DNA of 64,000 nucleotides from Gonocerus acuteangulatus (GCA_946811695.1 OX328123.1:13433662-13497661); one strand, 5' to 3'; shown: positions 34,119 through 45,418, numbered from the stretch's first letter. Numbers and translations: made by a program. Notes: generated from the letters alone by a model not told the origin.

Positions 34119-34852
34119 TTGTGAATATCTAAAGAAATACGATTCATTCAAATAGAAGTTTCTATACTAGTAAAAAAAAAAAAATAAATAAAAAAAAAAT
34201 AAATAAAAAATAAAAATAAAAAATAAAGCAAGAAAATAAATAATAATAACTGTAAACCATAAGTATATGTTTTCCGAGAAAATACAAACGTGAGTGTGAC
34301 ATAAATGAGATCGGGCAATGATGCTCTGAAAGCTGTTTGCCCTAAAGCCCAATCCATCCATCCATCCATCCATCCATCATCTTAATACACAAGATAATAA
34401 TTATCGCCGTCTAGAATCAAAACAAGACACATTTTTACGATTTTGAGATAACAGTTGATTTTACAACTTCAAAATGTCCTCTATATACTGGTAAAGAAAA
34501 GGATTTTCAAAGCTCAATAGATCGTGCTCTTTTTAAATTTTGAAGTGGAAAGTTGGCTTCAAAATAAAACATACAGTGAATTATTAATCTAATAAAGGAA
34601 CATCAAAAATAATTCCTTCAAAATAGATAATATAACTGATAAACTTCTCAAATTCCTCAAAAACATTCTTCTGTAATACCTACAACTTGTAAGAAAATTA
34701 TAAAAATTACTCAGCTACACATTATTTCAGAGCAGAAGATCTGAAATTGTTAGTAATACAAAACTACCAAATACCTGAGTAATGAGCAGGATAATGTCTA
34801 TAACCGGATCGTCTTTGTATTCGAAACACTCTTCCTCTGGATTCGTTTCCAT
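32584..34852 (-). CDS. Small single-pass membrane protein, two coding exons
   Basis: Exon 1 is 34852-34775: ATG at 34852, 26 codons starting [16 protein letters not shown], ending CAG followed by donor 'gtattt'. Exon 2 is 32844-32584: acceptor 'ttttctgctttcag', 86 codons, TGA at 32586-32584. The junction is in phase 0 and gives 112 residues. An upstream acceptor ('attgttccag' at about 34871-34862) suggests a 5' UTR intron. Residues about 64-92 ([20 protein letters not shown] onward) form one clear transmembrane helix, preceded by a basic segment ([15 protein letters not shown]), so the N-terminus is probably cytosolic. Poly(A) signals AATAAA lie on the minus strand at 32578-32573 and 32561-32556, just behind the stop. 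The 1.9-kb intron contains a LINE fragment. I do not recognise the family. Confidence 0.7.
33060..33831 (+). pseudogene. LINE 3' fragment (RNase H end, zinc knuckle, poly-A) in an intron
   Basis: From about 33140 a frame gives an RNase H C-terminal part ([20 protein letters not shown], with the distal Asp in VDMAAKEA) and from 33550 a zinc knuckle ([17 protein letters not shown], where the last Cys is replaced), ending with TAA at 33748-33750. A poly(A) of about 60 follows (33772-33831). The first RNase H motifs and RT are missing. It is a different, diverged subfamily from the 29-kb and 36-kb copies and lies antisense within the intron of the membrane-protein gene. Confidence 0.8.
33930..34118. 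repeat. Compound (GT)n/(TA)n microsatellite
   Basis: Mixed TG, TA and TGTA tracts followed by (TA)n at 34088-34115. Open frames rich in Tyr, Ile, Cys and His here come from the simple sequence. Confidence 0.9.
34352..34378. repeat. (CCAT)n microsatellite
   Basis: About six CCAT units. Confidence 0.9.
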
Positions 34853-34930
34853 TACTTACATCTGGAACAATTATTTCTTAGTAATATGTAAGGGTGTAAA
34901 TGTTGATGTATGAGTCAATAAAGAAACAAA

Positions 34931-35004
34931 AAGTCCGTCACGCAGTAGCTGCATAACTAAGCACAAAGAAGATCCTCAGAATAAAGTAGTCTTCTAAATA
35001 GTTT

Positions 35005-35070
<66 letters not shown>

Positions 35071-35680
35071 TACTCAAAGAAATAGCGCCAAAATTAAAAG
35101 CAAACCTGATTAAAGATGACCTAGACCATATCAACACAACCTCCTACAGTACCATATATAGTGCAATTCATACCTACAACAGCTACCTTCTAATAAATAT
35201 GAACATAAATAGACAAAGAATCATAAGTCATCTAAGATTACCGAACAAGAAGACACTTTACCTCAGCATCCACCGTCAATGGTACAAAATAGAAACGAAC
35301 AAAATATGCACCAACTGTGAATTGGAGGAAGAAGACTTGGAGCATCTGCTGTGGCGATGTCCTGAATACTCCAATCTCAGAAATACTCTGAAACCTATTA
35401 TTGATGAACACACCAACAACTCCGCAACATATTATTTCCTGACCACCTCTAACATCACAGATATAAACGCCTTTTGCATTTACTTGGAGGATGTAATGAA
35501 GAAAAGAGGCAACCGCAGCGTGTAGTAAACGAACCGAAATATCAGTTCTTAATTATTCTGTATTATAAAAGCTTATTTTATTTACTTGTTCTATAAGAGT
35601 CTACTCTAATTTAACTTTCATGAATTGTATATATTTACCCCGATCATATTTGTAAGGACAACGTTCAATTACAAATAAAT

Positions 35681-35749
<69 letters not shown>

Positions 35750-36200
35750 CATGAATAGTTTTGCTCTTTCATATTTGTAATGAACAGCTGACTCAATATA
35801 AAGAAGCCGGGTACAGTGCCTACGTTCAGCGCTCCTAGTGGTAGAAGCAACAAGCAACGCCCGTGCCACTTAATTCAATTTGAACTTATTACAGATAATA
35901 CTCCAACTTCTAATGAAACTATTTAGTTTATTTGTGAAACACATCTCCCTCTGATGATACACACAACGTAGACCAAATTTCTTTACAATACACGACAAAG
36001 AACAGTCGGTATGAGAACAATATTATTTTGAGTCCGGAGTAAACCCCCCTTCCTGAAGAACCGATTTAGGTTATATTTATACAACGTATTTTTTTTTATT
36101 AAGATGACCACTAAAATACAGAATTTCGTTGCAATACATCGAAAATTACATGCTATGGACAAATTAGTACTTTGGGCAGAGAGTAACCCCACCCCCCAAT
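34931..36200. repeat. Family X copy, interrupted
   Basis: Starts with 'gtccgtcacgcagtagctgc' and continues after the interruption with 'catgaatagttttgctcttt', 'agcgctcctagtggtagaag' and units with 'tccggagtaaacccccc'. A (TA)n array (35008-35067), a LINE fragment (35069-35697) and a second (TA)n array (35698-35749) sit inside it. Comparison with 61285-62135, where the array is single, indicates the LINE fragment entered the array. Confidence 0.65.
35069..35697 (+). pseudogene. LINE C-terminal fragment inserted in a (TA)n array
   Basis: The frame 35199-35525, open further upstream, ends in a zinc knuckle CTNCELEEEDLEHLLWRCPE and a short tail. A 3' UTR follows, ending 'aaataaatattattattatt', a (TTA)n-type tail. 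TA arrays lie directly on both sides. It is a different family from the I-type LINEs nearby. RT is absent. Confidence 0.75.
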
Positions 36201-36309
36201 ATATATTTTATAAAATGGTTTTTCACTTCATAAAGAATACTTGACATAAAATGATTAATTTAATGTAATAACAAAGATTTCTTATAGAAACTCTACATTT
36301 CTCCTAAAA

Positions 36310-39300
36310 CATTTTGTATTGCGGTACAATACAAAAAAAAAAGCGAACTGGACGAAATACCAAGACTGTATACGGGACTTACTAAACACATCAGACATCA
36401 AAACAATAAAGGAGTTCAATGAAGTCATTCAAAAGGCTGCTGAACATTCTATTCCAAAAACGAATACAATACAGAAACACATCCCTGTCCCTTGGTGGAA
36501 CGAAAAGTGCAAACAGGCAGTAAAAGAAAAGCGTAATGCTCTTAACAAGTTCAGAAAATATCCATCGACAGAGTTTCTAGTAAAGTTTAAAAAAGCCAAA
36601 GCTGTATGCAGGCATGTTATTAAAGAGAGTAAAAGGCAAAGCTGGATTGACTTCCTAACGACAATGAACAGACATACAGAATCCAGTGTAATATGGAGTA
36701 ACCTCAATAAAATTCTCAAACAAATGTACCGGACGCCTGTATGTGGACTCAAAATACACGACTCAGTACTGACTGACTACAAAGACATAGCAAATGTACT
36801 GGCCAAACACTACAGTGACATATCGAAATCACCTGACAATATTAATCCAGTACTCTACCCAGATATCAATTTACCTTTACGGTCAATATCACGAGGACAT
36901 AATAAGCTGAACGAACCATTTACACTGGACGAACTACATTATGCACTATCATCTACTAAAGACAGCTCACCAGGACCGGATTGCATCACATATTCCATGA
37001 TCAAACATTTACCCAGCATCTGCCTTTCTCAACTTCTACGGCTTATAAACTCGGTATATGACACCGGAAACTTTCCTGAATCTTGGTCTAATAGCATAGT
37101 AATTCCTATATTGAAACCAAATAAAGATAAATCTGATGTAGCAAGTTATCGACCAGTCTCCTTCACCAGCTGTGTCTGCAAGTTAGTTGAAAAATGCTGA
37201 ATAAAAGGTTAGTGTGGTTACTGGAATATGAAAATCGTCTATCACCATTTCAATGTGGCTTCAGGCAGAGACACTCAACGTTGGACCACATAGTACGGTT
37301 GGAGTCGTCTATTATAGATGCCTTCTTCGTTAAAAAAAACCACACTAGCTGTATCTTTCGATATAAATAAAGCATTTGACACGGTCTGGCAGGGGAGGAT
37401 TGTTTCTAGGCTAACTGAATGGGGTGTTGGGGAAAAACCTATTAATTTTATAATAGGTTTTCTCTCCAACAGATCATTCAGAGTTAGAAATGGTAACTGC
37501 TTTTCAGATGTCTTTAAACAAGAAATTGGAGTACCTCAAGGGGGAGTACTGAGTACAACATTGTTCTTAATTGCAATGGACACTATTCGGGATTTCATAC
37601 CTCCAAACGTTCAGTACTGTCTATATGTCGATGACTTACTAATATTCTATTCGTCAGAGAACATACAAGAAGCACAAAACAAAATACAAGAAACAATAAA
37701 CTCATTGAAACGTTGGACAGAAATTACAGGACTGAAATTCTCCCCACATAAAACTAAATCAATACTTTTTACTAAGAAACTACGAAACAGAAACTATCAA
37801 TTACTTCTTGATAACACACCAGTTTCACAAACCACCGTTATTAAATTTCTAGGACTCTACTTGGACAGACGACTCACTTGGGTGCCCCATCTAAAGGATC
37901 TTGTTAAAAGATGTAAAAAATCATTGCATCTTTTGAGAATTTTAAGTAGTACAAAATGGGGCGCTGACAGGAAAGTAATGCTAACTGTCTATCGGAGTTT
38001 CACCAGGTCACTACTGGACTATGGATGTGTAGCATACTCGTCTGCCAAGCCCAGAACACTGAACATACTCAATCCCATACATAATACAGGACTTCGGTTG
38101 GCGCTAGGTGCGTTCAGGTCAAGTCCTGTAAATAGCTTGTATGCTGAAGCAAATGAAGCTCCACTGTCTATCAGGAGAGCAATATTATTAGCAGAATACT
38201 TTCATAAAGTCCAAGGCTTGTCCCGGTTAGTAATCTCGGAGAAGCAACTAATACAGAATTGTACGAACAGAGAAGAAAACATGCTCGGCCCTTTTTCGTA
38301 AGATTCACTGAAATAAAAGAGTTGTTCGGATGTTTACACTTGGACAGTAAACCTGACACACTGATATCAATACCACCTTGGACTATACAAAACTTTGACA
38401 TTAACTTATCATTCACAACTCACAAAAAAACAGATCCATCAGCGACTCTCTTCTACAGTAATTACTTTAAACAAATTCTAACAAAACACGCAGACTCTCT
38501 CAAAATATACACAGATGGATCAAAAACAGAAAATGGCGTAGGAGCTGCAGTGGTTATTGAAGGCAACTCATTTTCTCAAAAACTGCCTCCAACCTGTAGC
38601 TATTCCATCGACACAACATTCACACTTAATCCTTTTCACAGACTCTCTGAGTTCACTCCAGTCACTACAAAACATGTACACGTTACACCCTACTTGCACT
38701 GAAATCAAAGAACACATTCATTACTTACACTCACTAGGAAAACATATATCATTATGGTGGCTGCCAGGACATGAAAACCTTGGACTGAGTACGACCGCTG
38801 ACTTACAAGCCAAACTTGCTACACATAAAGACACTTACCCACATTATAAACTCTACTTCAAAGATGTAACTAGAATACATCGAAATACAATACGACAAAA
38901 ATGGCAGCTAGACTGAAGTAATATTAAAGACAACAAACTAAGACAAATCAAACATATACTTACTGACTGGCCAAGCGCGTACAGAAATTCCCGGAGAGAG
39001 GAAATAGTTCTTGCAAGACTGCGAATAGGCCACACACGCATTACACACGAATACTTGATGACAAATACTGAAAGACCAAAATGTCAAATCTGCAATACAG
39101 AACTAACAGTCAAACATATACTAACGGACTGCCAGCTTACAGCGAACTTAGACATACCTCGGGACATTACTGACCTACTTACTGACAGCAGCCACTATAT
39201 CGACAATATTATCACATACTTGAAAAATATTAACATAAATAACAAAATATGAAAACATCCGCAACTTTTTTATTTCAAAATCCAATGAATATTACTTAGT

Positions 39301-39530
39301 TTCTCAATGTTTATTTTTGTGTTTTCTTTTTATTTATTTTTTATTTATTTTTTTTTTATTATTTTTTTTCTGTAATTTAATTTTTGTGTTTAGTTATTTG
39401 TTTTTTTCATATTTTACTTTTGATTCTATATTAGTGTCGTAGTATATCATCACTATGAGTAACTATTACCAGCAATCGATGCCATTCATAGACAATGTGG
39501 AGCATCGAAAAAAAAAATAAATAAATAAAA
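36310..39530 (+). mobile_element. 5'-truncated I-type LINE, second copy
   Basis: Begins in the linker before RT (ANWTKYQDCIRDLL) and runs through RT, a damaged RNase H, the zinc knuckle and a T-rich 3' UTR to a tail of A10 plus 'taaataaataaa' at about 39508-39529. It is a close relative of the 29-kb copy. A short match 'taaaacatt' at both ends (about 36305 and 39525) may be a target duplication, but it overlaps the A-rich tail. Confidence 0.85.
36319..39252 (+). pseudogene. LINE polyprotein with frameshifts, a deletion and a nonsense codon
   Basis: The segments are: 36319-37199 (linker and RT fingers, VASYRPVSFTS); a one-base loss in an A run near 37190; a compensating shift in another A run near 37333; 37318-38300 (palm FDINKAFDTVW, IGVPQGGVLST, catalytic CLYVDDLLIFYSS with Val in place of Ala); a shift near 38260; 38259-38650 (RNase H IYTDGSKTENGVG); a deletion near 38620 that removes the region with the RNase H catalytic Glu (AELHAILLAL in the sister copy) and shifts frame; 38557-38916 (FTDSLSSLQ onward); TGA at 38914-38916 where Trp is expected; then to TGA at 39250-39252, including the zinc knuckle CQICNTELTVKHILTDC. 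It is inactive. Confidence 0.88.
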
Positions 39531-39540
39531 CATTCGATTT

Positions 39541-40401
39541 TAAACAGCTAATCTGCAGTAGAAGGTTCTGTGAGGAGAAGGCAGATATTTATCCATTTTA
39601 GTTTTAACGTCCATTATCATTAACTAAGAATTTTGGGACGGGTTATCTACAGGTTACCATCCCTAAACAGCTAATCTGCAGTAGAAGGTTCTGTGAGGAG
39701 AAGGCAGATATTTATTCATTTTAGTTTTAACGTCCATTATCATTAACTAAGAATTTTGGGACGGGTTATCTATAGGTTACCATCACTAAACAGCTAATCT
39801 GCAGTAGAAGGTTCTGTGAGGAGAAGGCAGATATTTATTCATTTTAGTTTTAACGTCCATTATCATTAACTAAGAATTTTGGGACGGGTTATCTATAGGT
39901 TACCATCCCTAAACAGCTAATCTGCAGTAGAAGGTTCTGTGAGGAGAAGGCAGATATTTATTCATTTTAGTTTTAACGTCCATTATCATTAACTAAGAAT
40001 TTTGGGACGGGTTATCTATAGGTTACCATCCCTAAACAGCTAATCTGCAGTAGAAGGTTCTGTGAGGAGAAGGCAGATATTTATTCATTTTAGTTTTAAC
40101 GTCCATTATCATTAACTAAGAATTTTGGGACGGGTTATCTATAGGTTACCATCCCTAAACAGCTAATCTGCAGTAGAAGGTTCTGTGAGGAGAAGGCAGA
40201 TATTTATTCATTTTAGTTTTAACGTCCATTATCATTAACTAAGAATTTTGGGACGGGTTATCTATAGGTTACCATCCCTAAACAGCTAATCTGCAATAGA
40301 AAGTTCTGTGAGGAGAAGGCAGATATTTATTCATTTTAGTTTTAACGTCCATTATCATTAACTAAGAATTTTGGGACGGGTTATCTATAGGTTACCATCC
40401 C
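39541..40401. repeat. 123-bp minisatellite (7 copies) built on a SINE 3' end
   Basis: 'taaacagctaatctgcagta' begins units at 39541, 39664, 39787, 39910, 40033, 40156 and 40279, an exact period of 123 bp with very few differences. About 55 bp of each unit is otherwise unique; the other 68 bp ('taacgtccattatcattaac' through 'gacgggttatctataggtta') is the 3' tail of SINE family B. The last unit continues directly into a full family B SINE at 40392-40545. Confidence 0.95.
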
Positions 40402-40545
40402 TTTCTAGCTGGGATAGGGCTGGCGCCTTTTCTTTTTTTCTTAAGAAGAGCCACCACTCCATAGTGGGAATCGAACCCACGACCTTTGGCACGGAATATT
40501 AAGTTCTCACGCCTCAACACTCACTGCTACGGGACCTCCAGGTAT
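40392..40545 (-). mobile_element. SINE family B, tRNA-derived
   Basis: The minus strand has the B box GGGTTCGATTCCCAC within a tRNA-like head (variable arm 'tggcac', class II like Leu/Ser). AATAAATA on both the head side (about 40547-40555) and within the first flank of the tandem unit may be its target duplication. It supplied the tail amplified in the adjacent minisatellite. Confidence 0.85.
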
Positions 40546-40789
40546 TTATTAGTACTTTAACAATTCCTTAAGCGGCGTCAAGATGACGCCATGTCTACAT
40601 GTAAAAAATGTAGAGAAAATAAAAAAATTATTGCCGATTAGTGTGTAGAAAAAATGAGTTTTTATCTCCTGTCAAATAAAATGACATTACGTTTTACGAT
40701 TTACTAACCCCAGAGAAACATTGAAAGGATAACCTCTCATGTCCTCAATGCTATATTAAAGAAAACTCTTGACCTCATTTAAGTTTTTT

Positions 40790-41143
40790 TTAAAAAAAAA
40801 ATCAGTCCCGTAACAGGCCACGAGGGCCCTTAGGGGCAGATACTATAGAGATATCTGATTCATGACCATACGGCACACTAGGGAGATTAGTGTGGTCAGT
40901 ACTATGCTCCGGCCGCCTGATTTTCCCCTTGGCTGCTTCGACTGCTAGAGTCATTAGCACCAACCAAGGTACCCATTATTAAATTAATTAAAGGCTGGGT
41001 TGGCCTAGGGACGGTCAGGGAGGCCGAATTCAACCGGTGAACGAAGACACTAGAAGAAAAAATCTTTAGTGCTTGCTCGGGATTTGAACTCAGGCCTCCA
41101 GCTTATTAGTCCAGTGCTCTACCACTGAGCTAACCTCGCCCCC
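40790..41143 (-). mobile_element. SINE family A, tRNA-derived, second copy
   Basis: Inverted relative to 9887-10230 and similar over the full length: head on the right with A box (GTTAGCTCAGTGG) and B box (GAGTTCAAATCCC), tail on the left with 'cccgtaacaggccacgaggg'. It is flanked by 'taagtttttt' at 40780-40789 and 41144-41153, a probable target duplication. Confidence 0.9.
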
Positions 41144-41392
41144 TAAGTTTTTTAAATCCCATTATAATATTCTTATTTTCCAGCGTGTGGAGAGGAATGA
41201 ATCTACTGTTGACTAATAAACGAGTCTATTTATGGAAAATCAACCCTGATTGAAATTACAATTAACTCTGTTTTGACAAGTTAGATTTGAAAGAATATTT
41301 ATTTATACATTTTAAAAAAACAGATTAGAATAAGTAATTTTTATATTTCTTATAGCTAGATAAAATCATTATTGTATTTATATTATGCGTAT

Positions 41393-41636
41393 ATAGAAAA
41401 TAATTTTGAGGGGGGCTGAACCCATTTCCGGTGTATGGAATACTAACAATTTAGATCTTGGAAGAGTTTTAGCCAACTTAAACGCTATTACACCCAAAAT
41501 AGAATATGTTTTATGAACTAAATGATCTTATATAATATATTTTTAAGGGTTTTCTGAAATGTTTACCAATCAAATCAAAATTTCGGGGGACTGCAGCCCC
41601 CTAAACCCCCCCCCCCCCTCCTTATATACGCCCATG
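41393..41636. mobile_element. MITE family M, copy 1
   Basis: Ends are (a)tgcgtatata at left (two bases lost relative to the other copy) and tatatacgcccat at right. The internal sequence has G- and C-runs and 'acaatttagatcttggaaga'. It matches 63284-63553 closely. No coding sequence. Confidence 0.75.
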
Positions 41637-42384
41637 ATTTTGTCTTCTGGAGCCGCTCTGTGCACACCACACACATATGCTGATGTTTTTTAAAGTACCT
41701 AACTATTTTTTGTATTCACTCAATAGATTGTTACTTTCATTATCATTATTATTTCAGAATCTATTCCTTTTCATGTAGCTATGTTTCAAATATAATTTGT
41801 TAGCTACAAATTTTATGTTGCAGAATTTTTCGATAAAATGTACAGATTCTGAGATATATATGACTTGCATTAAAAAACGTGTTTTTTACAAGTTCTTGGC
41901 ATTTTACGGCTAAAGCAGGCGTCAAATCGAAATATTCACCAATATAAGCTAGTCTTATAATTTAATTTTCTACAAGAATCCGTCATAAAAAGTACGACAT
42001 TCTATTGGAAATTCAAAATCTATGGTAGCAGGAGAAGTACTAGAGGAGGTTATGAGGTTGAATACGGACTGAAAAAATTCTTCAGGGGTAACAATTAGTG
42101 TCCACCAAGTTTCAGCTCTACATTATAATAATTGCAAGATTTCAACAATTACAAGATTTTAAGTGGGGTGGCACGCGAACTTGGGACACCCTGTATATAT
42201 ATTTATTAATAGTGCGACTGATCAATGTATATTACACGCAAGTGCTGGAGTACCTAACTTTGTCTTCAATATTTAAAAAAATAAAAGTTCAAAGATACAC
42301 TTATCAATGGTTTGGAAACATATTTTTAGACCTCCGGAATAAAAATAATGGGCAGAAACAATTTTTCTGTACAACAATAGTAGA

Positions 42385-42580
42385 GCCAACGGCCGTAGCC
42401 ACGTTGAATACACCGGTTCCCATAGATCACCGAAGTTAAGCAACGTCGGGCGTGGTCAGTACCTGAATGGGTGACCGACCACGTGCACCCTGGGTGGCAA
42501 CCTGTAGATAGCCCGGCGCTAATGGCCAAGTCGTAGATACGCCGTAAAAAAAAAACAAAAAAAAACAAAAAAAAAAAAAA
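42385..42580 (+). mobile_element. 5S-rRNA-derived SINE with perfect target duplication
   Basis: The head (42385 to about 42480) is 5S rRNA-like: 'gccaacggccgtagccacgt', 'gaatacaccggttccc', 'gatcaccgaagttaagcaac', 'gtcagtacctgaatgggtga'. These include the internal pol III promoter regions (A box about 'aagttaagcaacg' and C box 'tgaatgggtgacc'). Divergence from a functional 5S gene and loss of the 3' third show it is not a working rRNA gene. A non-5S body follows ('ggtggcaacctgtagatagc', 'cggcgctaatggcc', 'gtagatacgccgt') and an A-rich tail. Perfect 11-bp direct repeats ACAATAGTAGA lie at 42374-42384 and 42581-42591. Confidence 0.92.
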
Positions 42581-42591
42581 ACAATAGTAGA

Positions 42592-42932
42592 CAACCTTTC
42601 TGGCAAAACTCAAACGCCTCATGAACTGTTTCATTGGTTTTATCCTCGGGATCCTCAGAGACTCCCACATATCACATTTCTACCAGGAGCTAAATTGGCT
42701 ATTCCCTCTTTATCGTCGACAGTACTTCCTCGGCTCAGTCCTTTACCAAGTAACTCAATCCCGAAGACCTTCTTATATTTTTCAACTCCTTAAATTTAAA
42801 TCCTCTGTTCACTGCCGTAACACCCGATCTCCCACCGTACTGCATTATTCGAAAAATCATTTGTCACACGTGCCAACTCGATATGGAATTCCTTACCTCT
42901 GTCTGTCCGCCATTCTACCAACCTAGAAACCA
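42592..42932 (+). pseudogene. CR1/L2-like LINE RT C-terminal fragment
   Basis: One frame gives FILGILRDSHISHFYQELNW and a later frame gives SIWNSLPLSVRHSTNLETIK before a stop at about 42929. These are the familiar end of RT in CR1/L2-type LINEs (conserved W, and WNSLP with a final TLETFK). Frameshifts separate the pieces. A second piece of the same end (NSLWNSLPLSDRHSTNLETF) is at 43740-43815. The 5S SINE inserted just upstream, probably within the same element. Confidence 0.65.
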
Positions 42933-42934
42933 TT

Positions 42935-43735
42935 AAATAATGCACATTTAAAATAAATAGTCTACAGAAGCGGAAATCAAGAGCGAGATACATTCATCCT
43001 CAGGCAGTTTAATAATCACTCACATAAAATTAGGCTAATAGTTCTTCTGTGATTAACATAATTATTCAAAATGGCTACATTAAGGTTGGCCAATCTAATG
43101 ACAATTTATCTTGGAAAGTGCATATGGCCATGAATTTAAGAATGAACTCAAATCTAGGTCTTCATTTGAAATTCCTAATGGAAAAGCTGAAATTGCTTCG
43201 ACCATTTTTAGCGCGGTTCCTCCCTCCTTTAATAGGTTGATCTCATAACGCAGTCCGGAAGTGTCAACTAGAAAATATCTCGTTTCAGATCCCGTGGGTC
43301 ACTAGCAATAATTGTATTTGTCTGTTCGCTCTCTCGCGCGCTCCGATATTGGTGAAATTTGGTACAAAAACCTTTCGTCTAATTTGAAAGGTCGAGTTCG
43401 TTGAAAGCAGAATCCTTCTGCCTTAACATGGCTTGTAGAGCGAAATTCACGCGAAAAAAAATCGCAACGCTTACGTTTTCGAGTTCATATGCTTGCAAGT
43501 ACTCGTTTTATAGGTTCCTTGGCGTACGAAAACAAGTCCAGCCATTTTTAAAGGGATATCTGGTGCTGTTTTTGAGAAAAGTGGTAAGCATGTTTTTGTA
43601 ATGATTTGGGCATTTATAATTATGGTACTCAGTTGAAATAAGTTTTACATGTATGAAATTCATCCAAACTAAGATGTTTTCATTTTGGTTACGTTTGAAG
43701 TTTAGGAAGTATTTGAAAAAAAAAAAAAAAACTAA
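42935..43735. repeat. Duplicated ~790-bp segment (family Y inside), copy 1
   Basis: Nearly identical to 54608-55360 from 'gcacatttaaaataaatagt' through the family Y block ('tagcgcggttcctccctcct' at 43208) to 'ttgaagtttaggaagtattt'. Here it is bracketed by two copies of the LINE end containing 'cacacgtgccaactcg' (42863 and 43740), which suggests it was inserted into, or duplicated with, that LINE end. Open frames inside are repeat-derived. Confidence 0.8.
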
Positions 43736-43878
43736 AAACACACGTGCCAACTCGCTATGGAATTCCTTACCTCTGTCTGACCGCCATTCTACCAACCTAG
43801 AAACCTTTAAATAATAATCTTTCACCACTTTCTATCCCTACAAGTTTTACCCAATCCCTTATCTGTATACCAGCTGTA

Positions 43879-44420
43879 TCTATATATATAAAAATCACGT
43901 GTCTGTCTGTTTTTCTGTTTGTTTGTTCCTTATACAAATCTACACCGTTTGACCGATTTTGACCAAACTTGGAATAATGGTAGGTCTTGATACGAGAAAT
44001 CTCCTAGGCTAGGTCAAAAAAATCTACCAGCTGTCTTTCTGTATGTTCGTCCCTTATACAAATCCACACCGTTCGTCCGATTTTGACTAAACTCGGTACA
44101 CATGTAGATCTTAATCTGGGGAGTGTCGTAGGCTAAGTCAAAAACGTCTACCAGCTGTCTGTCTGTATGTTTGTCCCTTATAAAAATCCTCGCCGTTAGA
44201 CCAATTTTTACGAAACGTGGTATACATGTATGTCTTGATACGGGGGGGTGTTATAGGTTAGGTCAAAGTCGTCTAGGACTCACAGTTGGGAGGCCACGGG
44301 TTCATAACAGTTACAGATTCGTGTTATTAGATTTTAATAATACTTATTTGGTTTCTAATTTATTTAGGCTTTTCTATATGCAGAAAGTAGGTGTGGCATG
44401 GCACGCCGGGTAACGGCTAG
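43879..44420 (+). mobile_element. Non-autonomous Helitron-like element
   Basis: Starts TCTATATATATAAAAATCAC (5' TC) and ends 'cgccgggtaacggctag', a short GCCG/CGGC hairpin followed by CTAG. It lies between A (43878) and T (44421). These are the three marks of a Helitron: TC start, hairpin plus CTRR end, AT target. Internally there are three ~115-bp units with 'gtctgtctgtatgtt', 'ccttatacaaatc' and 'ccgattttgac'. No Rep/helicase is encoded. It interrupts a LINE 3' UTR whose end ('cccggaataagaataaaaat') resumes at 44421-44525. Confidence 0.7.
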
Positions 44421-45007
44421 TTATTTATAATTTTATCTAATTACATATTAAGTTGTCCACTATTCTGCACAATGAAAATTATTCCTATGGGACATGTGTC
44501 CCGGAATAAGAATAAAAATTTCATTTAATTTCAACCAAACAGACTCGATATTGTAAAGCCCCATAGATCATCATCACTTGACACGGGACGAATTACAATG
44601 TCACGATTCAATATTAGTTACATGGAACCGGTCATTAAACATGACAGATATGTCTGAGTGTTAGTAAGTGAGGTAACATTCTTACGTTCCATATAATAAT
44701 TTAGATATTATTGAATTATATTATTGAGCTACGTAAAAGGGAAATACCTAATGAAGAGCTCCATTCTATAATGGCTCGCCATCTAGGGACTTAAGATGCT
44801 GAAGAGAAGTATGGATGCAGTCCTGGTTGCGGATTAGCTTTCACATTGCAAGGATGCAGTCTGCTAGGAGGGTGCATCAATTGAAGCGTTGTAACACGTC
44901 AGGAATCATTCAATCTTATGCACCTTTCACTTACACTAACACACTCTCTCTCCCTCCCTCACTCAACCTACTTTCTGCATCCAGAAAAACCACAATTAAC
45001 ACACAGG

Positions 45008-45418
45008 ATGTCCCATGACCTACGAACTGTGAGTCCTAGACGATTTTAACCTAGGCTATAACACTCCCCGGATCAAGATCTACTTGTGTGCAAAGTTTGC
45101 TCAAAATAGGTCAAACGGTGTTGATTTGCATAAGGAACAAACAGACAGACAAGCAGCTGATAGACGATTTTGGCCTAGTCCAGGACACTCACACCGGATC
45201 AAGACCTACCTGTGTGCCAAGTTTGGACGAAATCGGTCAAAATGAGTGTTCTTGTGTCAAGAAAAAACATACAGACAGACAGCTGGTAGACGTTTTTGAC
45301 CTAGCCTACGAAACTTCCCGCATCGAGACCTACCCATGTGCCAAGTTTGGTCAAAATCGGTCAAACGGGTGGATTCGTATAAGGAACAAACAGATAAACA
45401 GAGATAAACACGGACAGA

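Noticed and set aside
33588..34151. Long open frames of Tyr-Ile-His-Thr repeats (also at 12382, 27070, 35665, 45351, 48047, 49616, 52972, 56612, 63588)
   Set aside because: These are (TA)n or (GT)n microsatellites read in frame; they are open on both strands and have no conserved domain.
42385..42480. Functional 5S rRNA gene
   Set aside because: Diverged in the middle, lacks the 3' third, and is fused to a SINE body with poly(A) and target duplication.
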